From positions 1-34,500 of the IMG/VR virus record IMGVR_UViG_3300018424_000003: 34,500 nucleotides of DNA; one strand, given 5' to 3'. The translations under genes and the position numbers were made by a program. Source of the stretch: a virus. The notes below the pieces were generated by a model. That model was given only the letters and a program-made list of their open reading frames with translations. It ran no database searches and was not told the DNA's origin. This document shows, in pieces, positions 20,685 to 29,846 of the stretch (positions are counted from its first letter, which is position 1; each line of letters starts with the position of its first letter).

Positions 20685-21167
20685 ATGACAGAAAAACTAG
20701 TGTTAGATATAACAAATCCTCAGGAACAATTGGCAATTTATGGTAAGCAAAGAGTAGGCTTTTATGATGGCTTTAAGAATGGTGAACCACGCTTATACAT
20801 ATATATTGAATCAGGTGAGGATAGATATTCTGTTGTAAGAAGAAGATCTGGTGAAAGAAAAGTTCCAGATAGTTATGGTGATAAAGTAGCTGTAGATGAA
20901 AAAACATTATTCAAAAGAGCTTATGACAAGTATGTAGCTTTTAAAGCTGTTAATGGCGTTGAGCAAGAGCCTGCTGTCAAAAAAGTAAAAGAAGCCCCAG
21001 CAGAAAAACCAACCATTGAAGAAGCTACTATTGAAATCAAAGATTCTGAAGAAAAAAGAAGTGCTGCTGAGCTAAAAGCTGAGCTAGATAAGCTTGGAAT
21101 TGAATATAAAGGAAATGCCTCAAAAGCATCTTTAATAGAATTATTAAATAAATTTAAAGAGGAATAA
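20685..21167 (+). CDS. Head-associated protein with C-terminal HeH/LEM-like motif, 160 aa
   Basis: The N-terminal half is mixed (Y-G-K-Q-R-V-G-F-Y-D-G-F, R-L-Y-I-Y-I-E-S-G). A Lys/Glu/Pro-rich linker is followed by R-S-A-A-E-L-K-A-E-L-D-K-L-G-I-E-Y-K-G-N-A-S-K-A-S-L-I-E-L-L, a helix-extended loop-helix (HeH/LEM-type) motif of the sort found in phage head-completion-region proteins. It could bind DNA or host termination factors. Follows the terminator, so it needs its own promoter or readthrough. Confidence 0.62.
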   Translation: MTEKLVLDITNPQEQLAIYGKQRVGFYDGFKNGEPRLYIYIESGEDRYSVVRRRSGERKVPDSYGDKVAVDEKTLFKRAYDKYVAFKAVNGVEQEPAVKKVKEAPAEKPTIEEATIEIKDSEEKRSAAELKAELDKLGIEYKGNASKASLIELLNKFKEE

Positions 21168-21173
21168 ATATAA

Positions 21174-21878
21174 GTGACTCTGCTATCAATTGCACAAGAC
21201 ATTTTAAAAGAAACCAAGAGCTCTAGTGTACCAAGCACTATTATTGGTAATAACGAAGATTCTGCTAAGCAGGTTTTACAAGCTATAACAATAGCTATCA
21301 CTAATTTGTCTAGATCATTTGATTGGCAAGAGTTACAAAAAGAACACACGTTTTCTAGTGTTGCCTCAACTGCCACATATGCCCTACCGAGTGATTTCGA
21401 TAGATTTATTGATAATACTTTTTGGAATACAACACAACAAAGAAACGTTATTGGCGCTATGACTCCTGAAGAATGGAGAATATTAAATAACGCCACAATC
21501 ACTGGAGCAACAGTTAATGACTACTTTAGAATAAGGCAGGATTTAATTGTTTTATACCCTACTCCATCAGCTGTAGAAAGCTTCATTTTTGAATATATTT
21601 CTAATGAAATTGTAGAAGATAGTGGTGGAACTGGCCAAACAGGATGGCAAGCTGATACTGATGTTCCTGTTATTGACGATTACATATTAAGATTAGATGC
21701 GACTTGGAGGCTGCTTGCTATGCAAGGGCGTCCTTATGCGGAAAAGCAGAGGGAGCTAGATTTAGCCTTGGCAGAACGAGTCTCAATTAATGGTGCTAAC
21801 AAAACTATTACACATGTGAGAAGATCTACCTTTGATAAATCTAGAATTGGTTATCCAACTCTAGTTACAACTTCATAG
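21174..21878 (+). CDS. Neck/adaptor-type protein, 234 aa (GTG start)
   Basis: Helical N-terminus (L-L-S-I-A-Q-D-I-L-K), then N-L-S-R-S-F-D-W-Q-E-L, A-T-Y-A-L-P-S-D-F-D-R-F, W-N-T-T, and a tail D-D-Y-I-L-R-L-D-A-T-W-R-L-L. This set is typical of podovirus head-to-tail adaptor proteins located after the capsid genes (gp4/neck-like role). GTG at 21174 is the first start after the previous stop, with AGAGGA about 11 bases upstream. It ends with a one-base overlap with the next gene. Confidence 0.62.
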   Translation: MTLLSIAQDILKETKSSSVPSTIIGNNEDSAKQVLQAITIAITNLSRSFDWQELQKEHTFSSVASTATYALPSDFDRFIDNTFWNTTQQRNVIGAMTPEEWRILNNATITGATVNDYFRIRQDLIVLYPTPSAVESFIFEYISNEIVEDSGGTGQTGWQADTDVPVIDDYILRLDATWRLLAMQGRPYAEKQRELDLALAERVSINGANKTITHVRRSTFDKSRIGYPTLVTTS

Positions 21879-23407
21879 TGGTAGTATTTACAAGACGAGA
21901 TTATTTAGGTTTAGAGCAAGAAAGAAGTGGTCAGGCTGCAAGAGTCAATGTTTCCTCACCTTCTGGAGGTTTGAATACTAGAGACGCAGAAAGCCAGATG
22001 GAGGCAACAGATGCTGTATTAATGGAAAATTGGTTCCCTGATCAAGGTTCAGTTAGTACAAGAAAAGGCTTTAGTGAACATGCAACTGGATTAACTGGCG
22101 AAGTTGAAACCCTGATGGAATATAATTCAGGTACTACAAGAAAATTCCTTTGCGCAAATTCTGATGAAATCAATGATATTACAAATCCAGCAAGCATCTC
22201 AAATCTAGCTTCAGGTAAAAGTAATGCTAGATGGCAATATGTTAACTTTAACGCTCAGTTATTGATGCTTAATGGTAACGACACCCCGCTTACTTATGAT
22301 GGCTCTACATTATCTAATAGTACAATTTCAGGATCAGGATTAACCCCTAGCGATCTAGACGGCGTTAATGTTCATAAAAACAGGGTTTATGTTTGGGATT
22401 CTGACGCACAAGATTTTTGGTATGGCGCAACAAATGCAATTGGCGGCACATTTACTAAATTCCAATTATCAAGAGTGGCTCCTTTTGGAGGTAACTTAGT
22501 TTCTATGGTAACTTGGAACTTAGATGGCGGCGATGGCGTTGATGATTATGCCCTATTCCTAATGTCTAGTGGTGATGCAATTCTTTACCAAGGATCTGAC
22601 CCTGGAGATGCCTCTAATTGGTCATTAGTTGGAACATATAAGATTGGAAGGCCGCTATCAATTCGTGGCGTTAAGAAAGTCGCTGGTGATGTGGTAATTA
22701 TTACAGATCAAGATTTTGTATTCTTTTCAGAAGTATTTAAAAATGATGGCGCCGTTACTAATCGCTCTAAATTATCTGGAGCAGCATTAGAAGCGGCCAC
22801 TCTATATTCAAGCAATTATGGATGGGAAGTTGAATTATATCCAAAAGGTGGTTGGTTACTATTTAATGTACCCAAAGCTACTAATTCTAACTATGTTCAA
22901 TATGTAATAAATACTATTACCGGCGCTGCAACTAAATTTACCGGAATGAATGCCAGAACATGGGGCCTTTATAATAACGATCTTTATTTTGGCGTTCAGG
23001 GTAAAGTTTATAAAGCTGATGATGGATTTGATGACGATGGCAACTTTATTGTATGTGATATTCAAGCAGCCTATAGCAATTTAGGAACTCCAGCAGAAAA
23101 AACAATGAATTCTTTCAGGAATGTAATTCAGATAGATGGAAATGTAAGTCTAAACACAATTGTAAATTTTGATTATGGTATTGGCACAACAAGCCAAACC
23201 ACATCATCAACTTCATCAGGAAGCCCATGGGATACGTCCGCTTGGGATGTAACTCCATGGTCTCCTGAAAATCAAACAAGAAGTAATTTAGTTTTATCCT
23301 CTGGCGAAGGCGTAGCTATTGGCATGAGGATTAAAACAAGTTTAAAAGGGCAACAGCTGTTCTGGTTTAGAACAGACTATAGTGTTAACGTTAATAATAT
23401 AATATAG
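21878..23407 (+). CDS. P22 gp10-like tail hub/DNA stabilisation protein, 509 aa (GTG start)
   Basis: The GTG shares one base with the upstream TAG. The sequence is a repeated beta structure rich in Gly/Asp: S-P-S-G-G-L-N-T-R-D-A near 28-38, M-E-N-W-F-P-D-Q-G-S near 51-60, R-K-G-F-S-E-H, then G-N-L-V-S-M-V-T-W and V-G-T-Y-K-I-G-R-P. The pattern N-W-F-P-x-x-G-x-x-x-x-R-K-G is characteristic of phage proteins in this position that plug the neck after DNA packaging. It would be the hub connecting adaptor to tail. Confidence 0.7.
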   Translation: MVVFTRRDYLGLEQERSGQAARVNVSSPSGGLNTRDAESQMEATDAVLMENWFPDQGSVSTRKGFSEHATGLTGEVETLMEYNSGTTRKFLCANSDEINDITNPASISNLASGKSNARWQYVNFNAQLLMLNGNDTPLTYDGSTLSNSTISGSGLTPSDLDGVNVHKNRVYVWDSDAQDFWYGATNAIGGTFTKFQLSRVAPFGGNLVSMVTWNLDGGDGVDDYALFLMSSGDAILYQGSDPGDASNWSLVGTYKIGRPLSIRGVKKVAGDVVIITDQDFVFFSEVFKNDGAVTNRSKLSGAALEAATLYSSNYGWEVELYPKGGWLLFNVPKATNSNYVQYVINTITGAATKFTGMNARTWGLYNNDLYFGVQGKVYKADDGFDDDGNFIVCDIQAAYSNLGTPAEKTMNSFRNVIQIDGNVSLNTIVNFDYGIGTTSQTTSSTSSGSPWDTSAWDVTPWSPENQTRSNLVLSSGEGVAIGMRIKTSLKGQQLFWFRTDYSVNVNNII

Positions 23408-23409
23408 AT

Positions 23410-24480
23410 ATGGGATTTGGAAGTAGTTTTAAAAAAGCAGCTGGAGGTATTTTAGGCTCAATTCCGGGCGGCGAATCACTAGCAGCAACCGGTGCACTAG
23501 ACACTTTAGGAATAGGAGAGTCTATTGAAGATTTTAATGCAAGAAGAAAGGCTAAAGGATTATCAACAATATCGACTCCTGAGCAATTAACCGCAATGAA
23601 TGTATTTAAAAATTTATCAAGAGAACAACAAAAAGACTTATTAATAAATAATCCCAACATCGAAACGGCCTTAGGTAGTCAATTCTTCGATCCGTCAACC
23701 AATACTATCCGATTAGAGGAAAGTCCGTTTACAGAAAGCCAAAGATTAAGACAAGAATCTTTGGCTTCTGCACTTTCCTCTTCCCTTTCTGGCAACCTGC
23801 CGGGAGTTGATGCTGAGGCGCGATTTGAAGAAGGAAGACAATTGTTCCAAAGAGACTTTGATGAACAAAGAGATAGGTTAAAACAAGAGCTTGCTGATCA
23901 AGGAATCCCTGCTGGTAGTGAGGCATATAATCAAGAATTTAATCGTTTAGAAGGACAGCAAAATAGACAGTTAAGAGAATTGCAAAGAGAAAGTGTTGCC
24001 ACAGTTGAGGCACAAAGGGCTGCAAGGTTTAACGAAATCGCCTCCTTGCTTAATACCCAGCAAGTTGGAGGTATTGGCTTTAATCAGTTCCAGCCAAGAG
24101 CAAGCGGCTTAGATTTATTTGGTGCTGAACAGGCTGGATTAAATAGAGCTTTCCAAGCTGATCAAGCAAGAAAAGATAGAAGAGAGCAAAGAAATGCTGC
24201 ATTAATTGGCGCCCTAGGAAGTACTGGTAGCTCCGCTATTGCAGCGGCGTTTTCTGACATACGCCTAAAAGAAAATATCGAACAAGTAGGAGTCTCACCA
24301 AGCGGAATACCAATCTTTGAATTTGAATATAAGGATAAGAAATATGGCGAATTCCGCTATGAAGGCGTAATGGCTCAAGACGTAGAAGAGATAAACCCTG
24401 ATGCCGTAATAACTCTAGAGAACGGCACTAAGGCAGTTATTTACGCTATGATTGACGCAGATTTCAGGAGGGTCCAATAA
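23410..24480 (+). CDS. Virion protein with C-terminal S74 (chaperone) domain, 356 aa
   Basis: The N-terminal part is helical and Gln/Arg-rich (about 110-270, for example L-R-Q-E-S-L-A-S-A-L and R-R-E-Q-R-N-A-A), more like an ejection protein than a fibre. Residues 281-352 match the peptidase S74 intramolecular chaperone: F-S-D-I-R-L-K-E-N-I, G-I-P-I-F-E-F-E-Y, Y-E-G-V-M-A-Q-D-V and N-P-D-A-V. S74 domains trimerise and are usually cut off at the start (near Ser282-Asp283). Placement with the ejection genes is unusual. It overlaps the next gene by one base. Confidence 0.75.
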   Translation: MGFGSSFKKAAGGILGSIPGGESLAATGALDTLGIGESIEDFNARRKAKGLSTISTPEQLTAMNVFKNLSREQQKDLLINNPNIETALGSQFFDPSTNTIRLEESPFTESQRLRQESLASALSSSLSGNLPGVDAEARFEEGRQLFQRDFDEQRDRLKQELADQGIPAGSEAYNQEFNRLEGQQNRQLRELQRESVATVEAQRAARFNEIASLLNTQQVGGIGFNQFQPRASGLDLFGAEQAGLNRAFQADQARKDRREQRNAALIGALGSTGSSAIAAAFSDIRLKENIEQVGVSPSGIPIFEFEYKDKKYGEFRYEGVMAQDVEEINPDAVITLENGTKAVIYAMIDADFRRVQ

Positions 24481-25532
24481 TGACAGTAGATAGAAGAGTA
24501 TTACAACAAGCTTTAGCTGAAGCGGGTCAAATCTCACAAAGAGCTGAGCAAGGCATTGGATTTGATCCAAGGGGTGGATATGGTGTATTAGCCGCGCAAC
24601 TTGGAAATGCAGCTATTGGGGCTTTTGCACAGAACAGAGCTCGTAAGAAATTAGCTGAACAAGAAAGACAAAGTCAACTAGCTTTTGCTTCAAATGCTGG
24701 CATTGATCCTGAGTTAGCTAAACAATTATCTCCAGAAACTAGAGAGGCTTTTGTGGCTAAACAGTTGCTTGGTAGCCTAGAATCCCCTACTCCGCTTAGT
24801 AATATTGGTAAAATTCAATCTGACTTAGATGCTGGCCTAATTAGCCCTGAACAAGCTGATTTAGCAGTACAAAAAGCAACTTCAACAAAACCTTTGGTAG
24901 AAGTAAAAACCGGCGAATTGGAATCATCTTTCAAGAAAGAATCTGGCAAAAGTAAAGCTGTTAGACTGAATAATATTCTAGAGCAAGGTGATAATGCCGC
25001 TAAATTTAATATTAACCTAGATGCTATTGAAAGTGCTTTAGATGACGGTGCTTTTGTTGGACCTGGCGCTTCTAAGGTTGCAACTCTTAATGAATTTTCT
25101 GCAGCATTTGGCCTTCCATCTGATTTAGATAAAGCTGCTAATACTAGAATCATTCAACAAAGAGTCTCTGACTTAACAATCCAGGCTACTGGTAAGCTAA
25201 AAGGTGCAATTTCTGAGAAGGAATTGGATCTAGCTAAGAAAACTATATTTGAATTAGGCACTTCTGAGTTAGCAACCAAAAAAGCAATAGGCGTTCTTAG
25301 AACTTTAAGTAGTTATGACCAAAAACTTGCTGACCTTGCATCTGACCTAGAATCTGAAGGTAGGTTTACTACTGACTTTAGAGCTGAGAAGAAGAAGTTT
25401 GATCGTCAGTTTAGGAAGGATTTTAGGGCGCAGCTTAAGGAGGCTGGTAAGTCTGAGAAGGGTCGCAATCTAAAAAGTTTATCAAATGATGAAATAAACC
25501 AGAAATTAATTGAATTTGGAATAAGGCCTTAA
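24480..25532 (+). CDS. Ejection-type internal virion protein, 350 aa
   Basis: Ala/Gln/Lys-rich helical protein beginning V-D-R-R-V-L-Q-Q-A-L-A-E-A, with Q-L-G-N-A-A-I-G-A-F-A-Q-N-R-A-R-K-K-L near residues 40-58, and a charged C-terminal half. Overlaps the upstream stop by one base and precedes another internal-type protein. In P22-like phages three ejected proteins follow the hub and form a conduit for the DNA; these three genes occupy that slot. Assignment by position and composition only. Confidence 0.6.
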   Translation: MTVDRRVLQQALAEAGQISQRAEQGIGFDPRGGYGVLAAQLGNAAIGAFAQNRARKKLAEQERQSQLAFASNAGIDPELAKQLSPETREAFVAKQLLGSLESPTPLSNIGKIQSDLDAGLISPEQADLAVQKATSTKPLVEVKTGELESSFKKESGKSKAVRLNNILEQGDNAAKFNINLDAIESALDDGAFVGPGASKVATLNEFSAAFGLPSDLDKAANTRIIQQRVSDLTIQATGKLKGAISEKELDLAKKTIFELGTSELATKKAIGVLRTLSSYDQKLADLASDLESEGRFTTDFRAEKKKFDRQFRKDFRAQLKEAGKSEKGRNLKSLSNDEINQKLIEFGIRP

Positions 25533-25533
25533 A

Positions 25534-26994
25534 ATGACAACACTCTCAAGAACACAAATTTTACAAGAAGCGGTTAGACGAGGTTTAGTAACTCCTGAGA
25601 AAGCTGCCGTAATAAAAGAAGCAGAAAGACGCGGCCTACTACAAGGCGCAGGCACTAAAGTTGCACAAGCTGGAACCGCCGCAACATTTATCGATAGCCT
25701 AAAAGAAGGAATCCTAGAAATAGGCCCTGGCTTAGGTGAACTTGCAGCTGGCGCATTCCAAAGAGGCGCTGAACTTGCAGGAAGAGAAGATCTTTCAAGA
25801 AAGGTTGGGGCTCAGGTTGCTAGAGAAAGAGAAGGCCTGACTACCGCTCAAAAGATTGGTAGAGGTGCTGGTCAAATAATTGGAACAGCTCCTGTTGGTG
25901 CAGGACTTGGCGCATTAAAAGGTGCTGCCCTTGCGGGAGGCACAGTTGCCGGCTTAACTCCAACTCAAGAAGGTACTTTAGAAGCGGCTGCAAAACAAGC
26001 TGCTATTGGCGCTGCTACTTCTGTAGCAACTGCTGGCGCCCTTAGAGGTTTAGGTAAAACAGCCAAAGGAGTTAAGAAGCTTGTTAAAAAAGAAGTTAAT
26101 CCAAAAGTTACCTCCGATGATCTAAGAAATATAGCAAGTGCTACATATAAAGAAGCTAATGATAAGGGTGGAGTTTTAAGAGAAAACGTCACCAATAAAT
26201 TCATTAACAATGTTAAGAAGCTAACTCCTCAAACAAAAGAAGCTAGATTATTAACTGGAGATGATAGCTTCACAAAATTAGTTAATGATATTGACCAATT
26301 AAAGAATAGAAAAATATCCCTACAAGCCGCTCAAGAAATCGATGAAATCTTAGGCGATAGAATTGATTCTTTGGTTGATAAAACAACTGGAAAACTAACA
26401 AAAGAAGGTTTTAAGATGCAAAAGATTCAAGATGCTTTCAGAAAATCCATAGAAGATGTTAAGGCAGAAGATGTGGTTGGAACTAAAGAGGGATTTGAAG
26501 CATTAAAAAGAGGCAGAAAGATCTGGGCTAAATCAGCAAAACTTAGAGATATTGAAAAAATCATAACAAGAGCTGAGCTTAGTGATAACCCAGCAACTGC
26601 AATTAAGAGTGGCTTTAGAACATTAATTAGCAACCCTAATAGATTAAGAGGATTTTCTGCACAAGAGAAAAAGTTAATTAAAGAAGCGGCTCAAACTGGT
26701 GTTGTCGGTGATACCCTTAGAACTTTTGGAAGCAGATTAATTCCAATTGGAACATTTGCAAGTGGCAGCGGTATTGCATCTACTACAATGAGTCAAGCTG
26801 CAAGCTCTGCTATTAGAAATGCTTCTTCAAGATCTCAGATATTAAAAGCTGATAAAGTAGCTGAAGAAATAGTGAAATCCGCCCTACCTCAAAAAGCAAG
26901 TAAGGCAATTATTAATGAAAAAACAAGACGCATTGTTGATCTTCTAACTAAAGGTGCAGCAGTTGGGTCGTCTAGTTTCGTAACAAACCAATAA
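25534..26994 (+). CDS. DNA transfer/ejection protein, 486 aa
   Basis: It starts T-L-S-R-T-Q-I-L-Q-E-A-V-R-R-G-L. Residues about 95-185 form a long Gly/Ala-rich stretch (G-A-G-Q-I-I-G-T-A-P-V-G-A-G-L, V-A-T-A-G-A-L-R-G-L-G) able to cross a membrane, followed by a coiled-coil-like charged helix region. Such hydrophobic, glycine-rich helices are typical of podovirus proteins that enter the host envelope during ejection. Two bases separate it from the previous gene. Confidence 0.65.
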   Translation: MTTLSRTQILQEAVRRGLVTPEKAAVIKEAERRGLLQGAGTKVAQAGTAATFIDSLKEGILEIGPGLGELAAGAFQRGAELAGREDLSRKVGAQVAREREGLTTAQKIGRGAGQIIGTAPVGAGLGALKGAALAGGTVAGLTPTQEGTLEAAAKQAAIGAATSVATAGALRGLGKTAKGVKKLVKKEVNPKVTSDDLRNIASATYKEANDKGGVLRENVTNKFINNVKKLTPQTKEARLLTGDDSFTKLVNDIDQLKNRKISLQAAQEIDEILGDRIDSLVDKTTGKLTKEGFKMQKIQDAFRKSIEDVKAEDVVGTKEGFEALKRGRKIWAKSAKLRDIEKIITRAELSDNPATAIKSGFRTLISNPNRLRGFSAQEKKLIKEAAQTGVVGDTLRTFGSRLIPIGTFASGSGIASTTMSQAASSAIRNASSRSQILKADKVAEEIVKSALPQKASKAIINEKTRRIVDLLTKGAAVGSSSFVTNQ

Positions 26995-27009
26995 CAGGAG
27001 AAAATTTAA

Positions 27010-28710
27010 ATGGCATTTAACGGATCAGGAACATTTGAAAGATTGTATAATTGGGTAACCGACTTAGGTAATTCAGTAAATATTACAGCATCAAGAATGG
27101 ATGGTGAGATGGATGGTATGGCAACCGGCTTATCTAATTGTATTACAAAGGATGGTCAAACTACTATCACTGCCAATATTCCAATGAACTCTAAGAAGCT
27201 CACTGGATTAACAAACGGTAGCGCAAGAACAGATTCTATAGCGTTAGGTCAGGTTCAAGATGGTACTTATACTACCCTTGGAACAGCTGGTGGATCTGCT
27301 GATACTTACACAGCAACACCCTCTCCTGCTATAACTGCTTATGCTACTGGATCTAGATTCAATATTAAAATAAATGCTGATAATACAGGCGCTTCTACTT
27401 TAAATATTTCAGCTGTTGGTGCCAAGAATATGAAAAAATATGATGGTGCTGGAGCTAAAGTTGATGTAGAATCTGGTGATTTACAGCAAGACCAATATTA
27501 TGACTTACTTTATGATGGCACAGATGTTGTTGTTCTAAACCCTCAGAAACCTTATATTGATGCACTAAACTTTTCTGACCCTTCTTTTAATCGTAACTAT
27601 GTTACTAACGGTCAGGCTTCTGTTTCAACCAGAGGAACAACTTTTGATTCAACAACAACTCCAGCCAATAATGACGATACTATTTTATTTGATGGTATTC
27701 GCCTATTATCAGATGGGAATGACATTGCTGATGTCTCTCAAGAAACTACTACAGTTCCAACTGGCGCTTATTCGGCAATTAAGTTCGACCAAGAAACAGC
27801 TAACAAACAATGGGCTTGCCTTCATGTGCTTAGCGCTGCTGATTCAGCAGCAATGATTGGAAGCACAGCTTCTTTATCATTTAGCGCAAGAAAAGGTGGA
27901 TCAAACGCAACCCTAGAAACATTAAGGGCTGCTGTTATTTCTTGGACTGGTACTGCTGATTCTGTAACAACTGATGTTGTTGCAACTTGGAATGGAGCAG
28001 GAACTGATCCTTCCCTTGCAACTAATTGGACCTATGAGAACACTCCAAGCGACCTAACATTAACAACTTCTTATCAAACTTTTTCTATTGCCAATGTTTC
28101 GATTGATACCTCTTCAACGGCAAATGTTGCTGTATTAATCTGGCTAGATGATACAGATGCAACAGTTGCTGATACTGCATTTATCACTAATATCAAATTA
28201 GAAAAAGGCACATCAGTTACAGCTTTTGATCCGAGGTTATTTAATGAGGAAAGAAGTGCGGTTGGTATTGGTCTAGTTCAAACAGATAGCTCATTATCTT
28301 CAACTTATACAAATACATCAACAGCCATTCCTTTTGACAATACTATTCCTCAAAATACTGAAGGAGCAGAATTTACCACTCTAGCGTTTACTCCAAAATA
28401 TGCTACTTCAACATTAAAAATAACTATTAATGCTGTTCTAGCTGCCAATGGTACGCAACAAATGGCTATAGCGCTATTTAAAGATAGTGACGCAGATGCT
28501 ATTGCAGCTTCAGCATCACATGATGACACAGGGGGAAGAAATAGAGTTCTAACAGCTATATACTTTGAGAGCTCTGGCTCAACTTCATCTAGGACATATA
28601 AATTGAGATATGGCTCTAGTGCCGGATCTTGTTATATTAATGGAAACACTTCTACTGCATACTTTGGCGGAGCACTGAAGAGCGGAATAATTATTGAGGA
28701 GATTTTATAA
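27010..28710 (+). CDS. Tail fibre/tailspike protein, 566 aa
   Basis: The N-terminal head-binding-like segment (F-N-G-S-G-T-F-E-R-L-Y-N-W-V-T-D) and I-P-M-N-S-K-K-L-T-G-L-T-N-G-S, a common phage fibre motif (P-M-N-x-x-x-K-x-x-G-L), are followed by Thr/Ser/Ala-rich beta domains with N-T-E-G-A-E-F-T-T-L-A-F-T-P-K. An AACAGGAGAAA ribosome-binding site precedes the ATG. It likely trimerises and binds the host surface. The next gene looks like its assembly chaperone. Confidence 0.75.
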   Translation: MAFNGSGTFERLYNWVTDLGNSVNITASRMDGEMDGMATGLSNCITKDGQTTITANIPMNSKKLTGLTNGSARTDSIALGQVQDGTYTTLGTAGGSADTYTATPSPAITAYATGSRFNIKINADNTGASTLNISAVGAKNMKKYDGAGAKVDVESGDLQQDQYYDLLYDGTDVVVLNPQKPYIDALNFSDPSFNRNYVTNGQASVSTRGTTFDSTTTPANNDDTILFDGIRLLSDGNDIADVSQETTTVPTGAYSAIKFDQETANKQWACLHVLSAADSAAMIGSTASLSFSARKGGSNATLETLRAAVISWTGTADSVTTDVVATWNGAGTDPSLATNWTYENTPSDLTLTTSYQTFSIANVSIDTSSTANVAVLIWLDDTDATVADTAFITNIKLEKGTSVTAFDPRLFNEERSAVGIGLVQTDSSLSSTYTNTSTAIPFDNTIPQNTEGAEFTTLAFTPKYATSTLKITINAVLAANGTQQMAIALFKDSDADAIAASASHDDTGGRNRVLTAIYFESSGSTSSRTYKLRYGSSAGSCYINGNTSTAYFGGALKSGIIIEEIL

Positions 28711-29069
28711 TGACATTACAAAAAGGAACTTATTGCTATGTTGACTCTAATGGCAAGGCCGTTGAAGTATCAACCGTTGATTTAAATAGATCTGACATAA
28801 CCTTTGTCGGTGAAGCGCCTATTGATTTTCCGATAAGAAAATGGGATTTTGGCAGCAATCAATGGGTTGATGATATAGATCCACAAAAAGATGCCTTAAT
28901 CAAAACAGAGCAAGAATATCTAAACTCAACTGATTGGTATATCATAAGAGAAGTTGATAATGGCACAGCATGTCCACAAAATATTAAGGATGCACGTGCA
29001 GCAGCGCGCTTAAAAATCAACAATATTAAGCAAGCCGCTAATCAATCAGAATTAGATCAACTTAATTAA
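28710..29069 (+). CDS. Tail fibre assembly/chaperone-like protein, 119 aa
   Basis: Overlaps the fibre stop by one base. The pattern E-Q-E-Y-L-N-S-T-D-W-Y-I-I-R-E-V-D-N-G-T-A, followed by I-K-D-A-R-A-A-A-R-L-K, is found at the end of many small proteins that follow phage tail fibre genes. Inferred role: fold or trimerise the fibre. Confidence 0.65.
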   Translation: MTLQKGTYCYVDSNGKAVEVSTVDLNRSDITFVGEAPIDFPIRKWDFGSNQWVDDIDPQKDALIKTEQEYLNSTDWYIIREVDNGTACPQNIKDARAAARLKINNIKQAANQSELDQLN

Positions 29070-29320
29070 TGGAAAAACAATTTCAAAAAGTAGCAGAAAC
29101 CGCCTCTGATCCATCTCATTGGACCACTATTGGTATTATTGCTGGTATTTTTGGAATTGTTGTAAAGGGACTTAGATATTTGATTACTGCAGAAGTTACT
29201 AAAGCGTTAGAAATTAAAATAGAAGAACTCAATAAAAAAGTTGAGGAATCTAATAGAGAGACTAACGAAAAAATTGATAAGTTAATACACGTAATAATAA
29301 GCAATAATGGCAAAAAATAA
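29069..29320 (+). CDS. Membrane-anchored coiled-coil protein, 83 aa (lysis-region candidate)
   Basis: A single membrane segment (I-G-I-I-A-G-I-F-G-I-V-V, about 21-32) is followed by a charged coiled coil (L-E-I-K-I-E-E-L-N-K-K-V-E-E-S). It starts one base inside the fibre-chaperone stop. Holin-region proteins of this form (one span plus charged tail) occur in phages; it could be a holin partner. No family named. Confidence 0.6.
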   Translation: MEKQFQKVAETASDPSHWTTIGIIAGIFGIVVKGLRYLITAEVTKALEIKIEELNKKVEESNRETNEKIDKLIHVIISNNGKK

Positions 29321-29498
29321 CAAAAAAAGCGTAATAGCAGAAGTTTTTGCCGAATGGCTTGCATATTTAGATCATCATCGCATACAAGCTCGCATTTGGG
29401 TATCTATATTAAGTATAGCTATTGGAATCTCCTTAATAACTATTTCTATAGTAGTTGGCAAGGCAGTAGGACAAGCAGCTGTTAAAATGTTTATATAG
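29307..29498 (+). CDS. Small membrane protein, 63 aa (holin candidate)
   Basis: One hydrophobic span at about 31-56 (W-V-S-I-L-S-I-A-I-G-I-S-L-I-T-I-S-I-V-V) preceded by a charged N-terminus with H-H-R. Overlaps the upstream gene by 14 bases. Size and hydrophobicity suit a pinholin/holin or antiholin, but with several membrane proteins here I cannot say which forms the hole. Confidence 0.6.
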   Translation: MAKNNKKSVIAEVFAEWLAYLDHHRIQARIWVSILSIAIGISLITISIVVGKAVGQAAVKMFI

Positions 29499-29500
29499 TT

Positions 29501-29737
29501 ATGAGTAAAAATACTGTACCTCAAATATTACAAGACCGCTGGGGATCGTTCAGTTCAAAGAGATTAACTGGAATGATTTGTACTGGCTTTGGTTTGATGG
29601 AGAAGTTCGCTCTATTTGTAACTGGTCTTATGGGTGATGTTACTAATTTTAGTGAGCTAGATGCTTCAGCTAATTGGTTGATTGGCTTTGGTGTTGGCTT
29701 ACTTGGTACATCTGTTCTTGAACAAAAGAAAAAATAA
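29501..29737 (+). CDS. Two-segment membrane protein, 78 aa (holin candidate)
   Basis: The segments G-M-I-C-T-G-F-G-L-M-E-K-F-A-L-F-V-T-G-L-M and W-L-I-G-F-G-V-G-L-L-G-T-S-V-L are hydrophobic, separated by a polar loop (D-V-T-N-F-S-E-L-D), with a basic C-terminus (K-K-K). This topology matches class II-like holins. Located three bases after the previous gene and upstream of the spanins and endolysin. Confidence 0.6.
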   Translation: MSKNTVPQILQDRWGSFSSKRLTGMICTGFGLMEKFALFVTGLMGDVTNFSELDASANWLIGFGVGLLGTSVLEQKKK

Positions 29738-29738
29738 T

Positions 29739-29846
29739 ATGCCAGACTTGGTGATGGACTCAATAGTTAATAGCTATTGGATAGGATTTTTTGTAATAGC
29801 TACAATGATAGCTTTGTGGCTTAATAATGATTTTGATAGATGGTAA
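29739..29846 (+). CDS. Tiny membrane peptide, 35 aa
   Basis: ATG at 29739, one base after the previous stop; one hydrophobic span (I-G-F-F-V-I-A-T-M-I-A-L-W) between short polar ends. It overlaps the following spanin start (29840) by seven bases in another frame. Could be an antiholin or a lysis regulator, or an incidental frame. Confidence 0.45.
   Translation: MPDLVMDSIVNSYWIGFFVIATMIALWLNNDFDRW

Noticed and set aside
20921-21502. 193-aa minus-strand frame
   Set aside because: It lies antisense across two well-supported late genes, is low in complexity (Ser/Leu/Ala-rich) and has no promoter or ribosome site; it mirrors the codon bias of the real strand.
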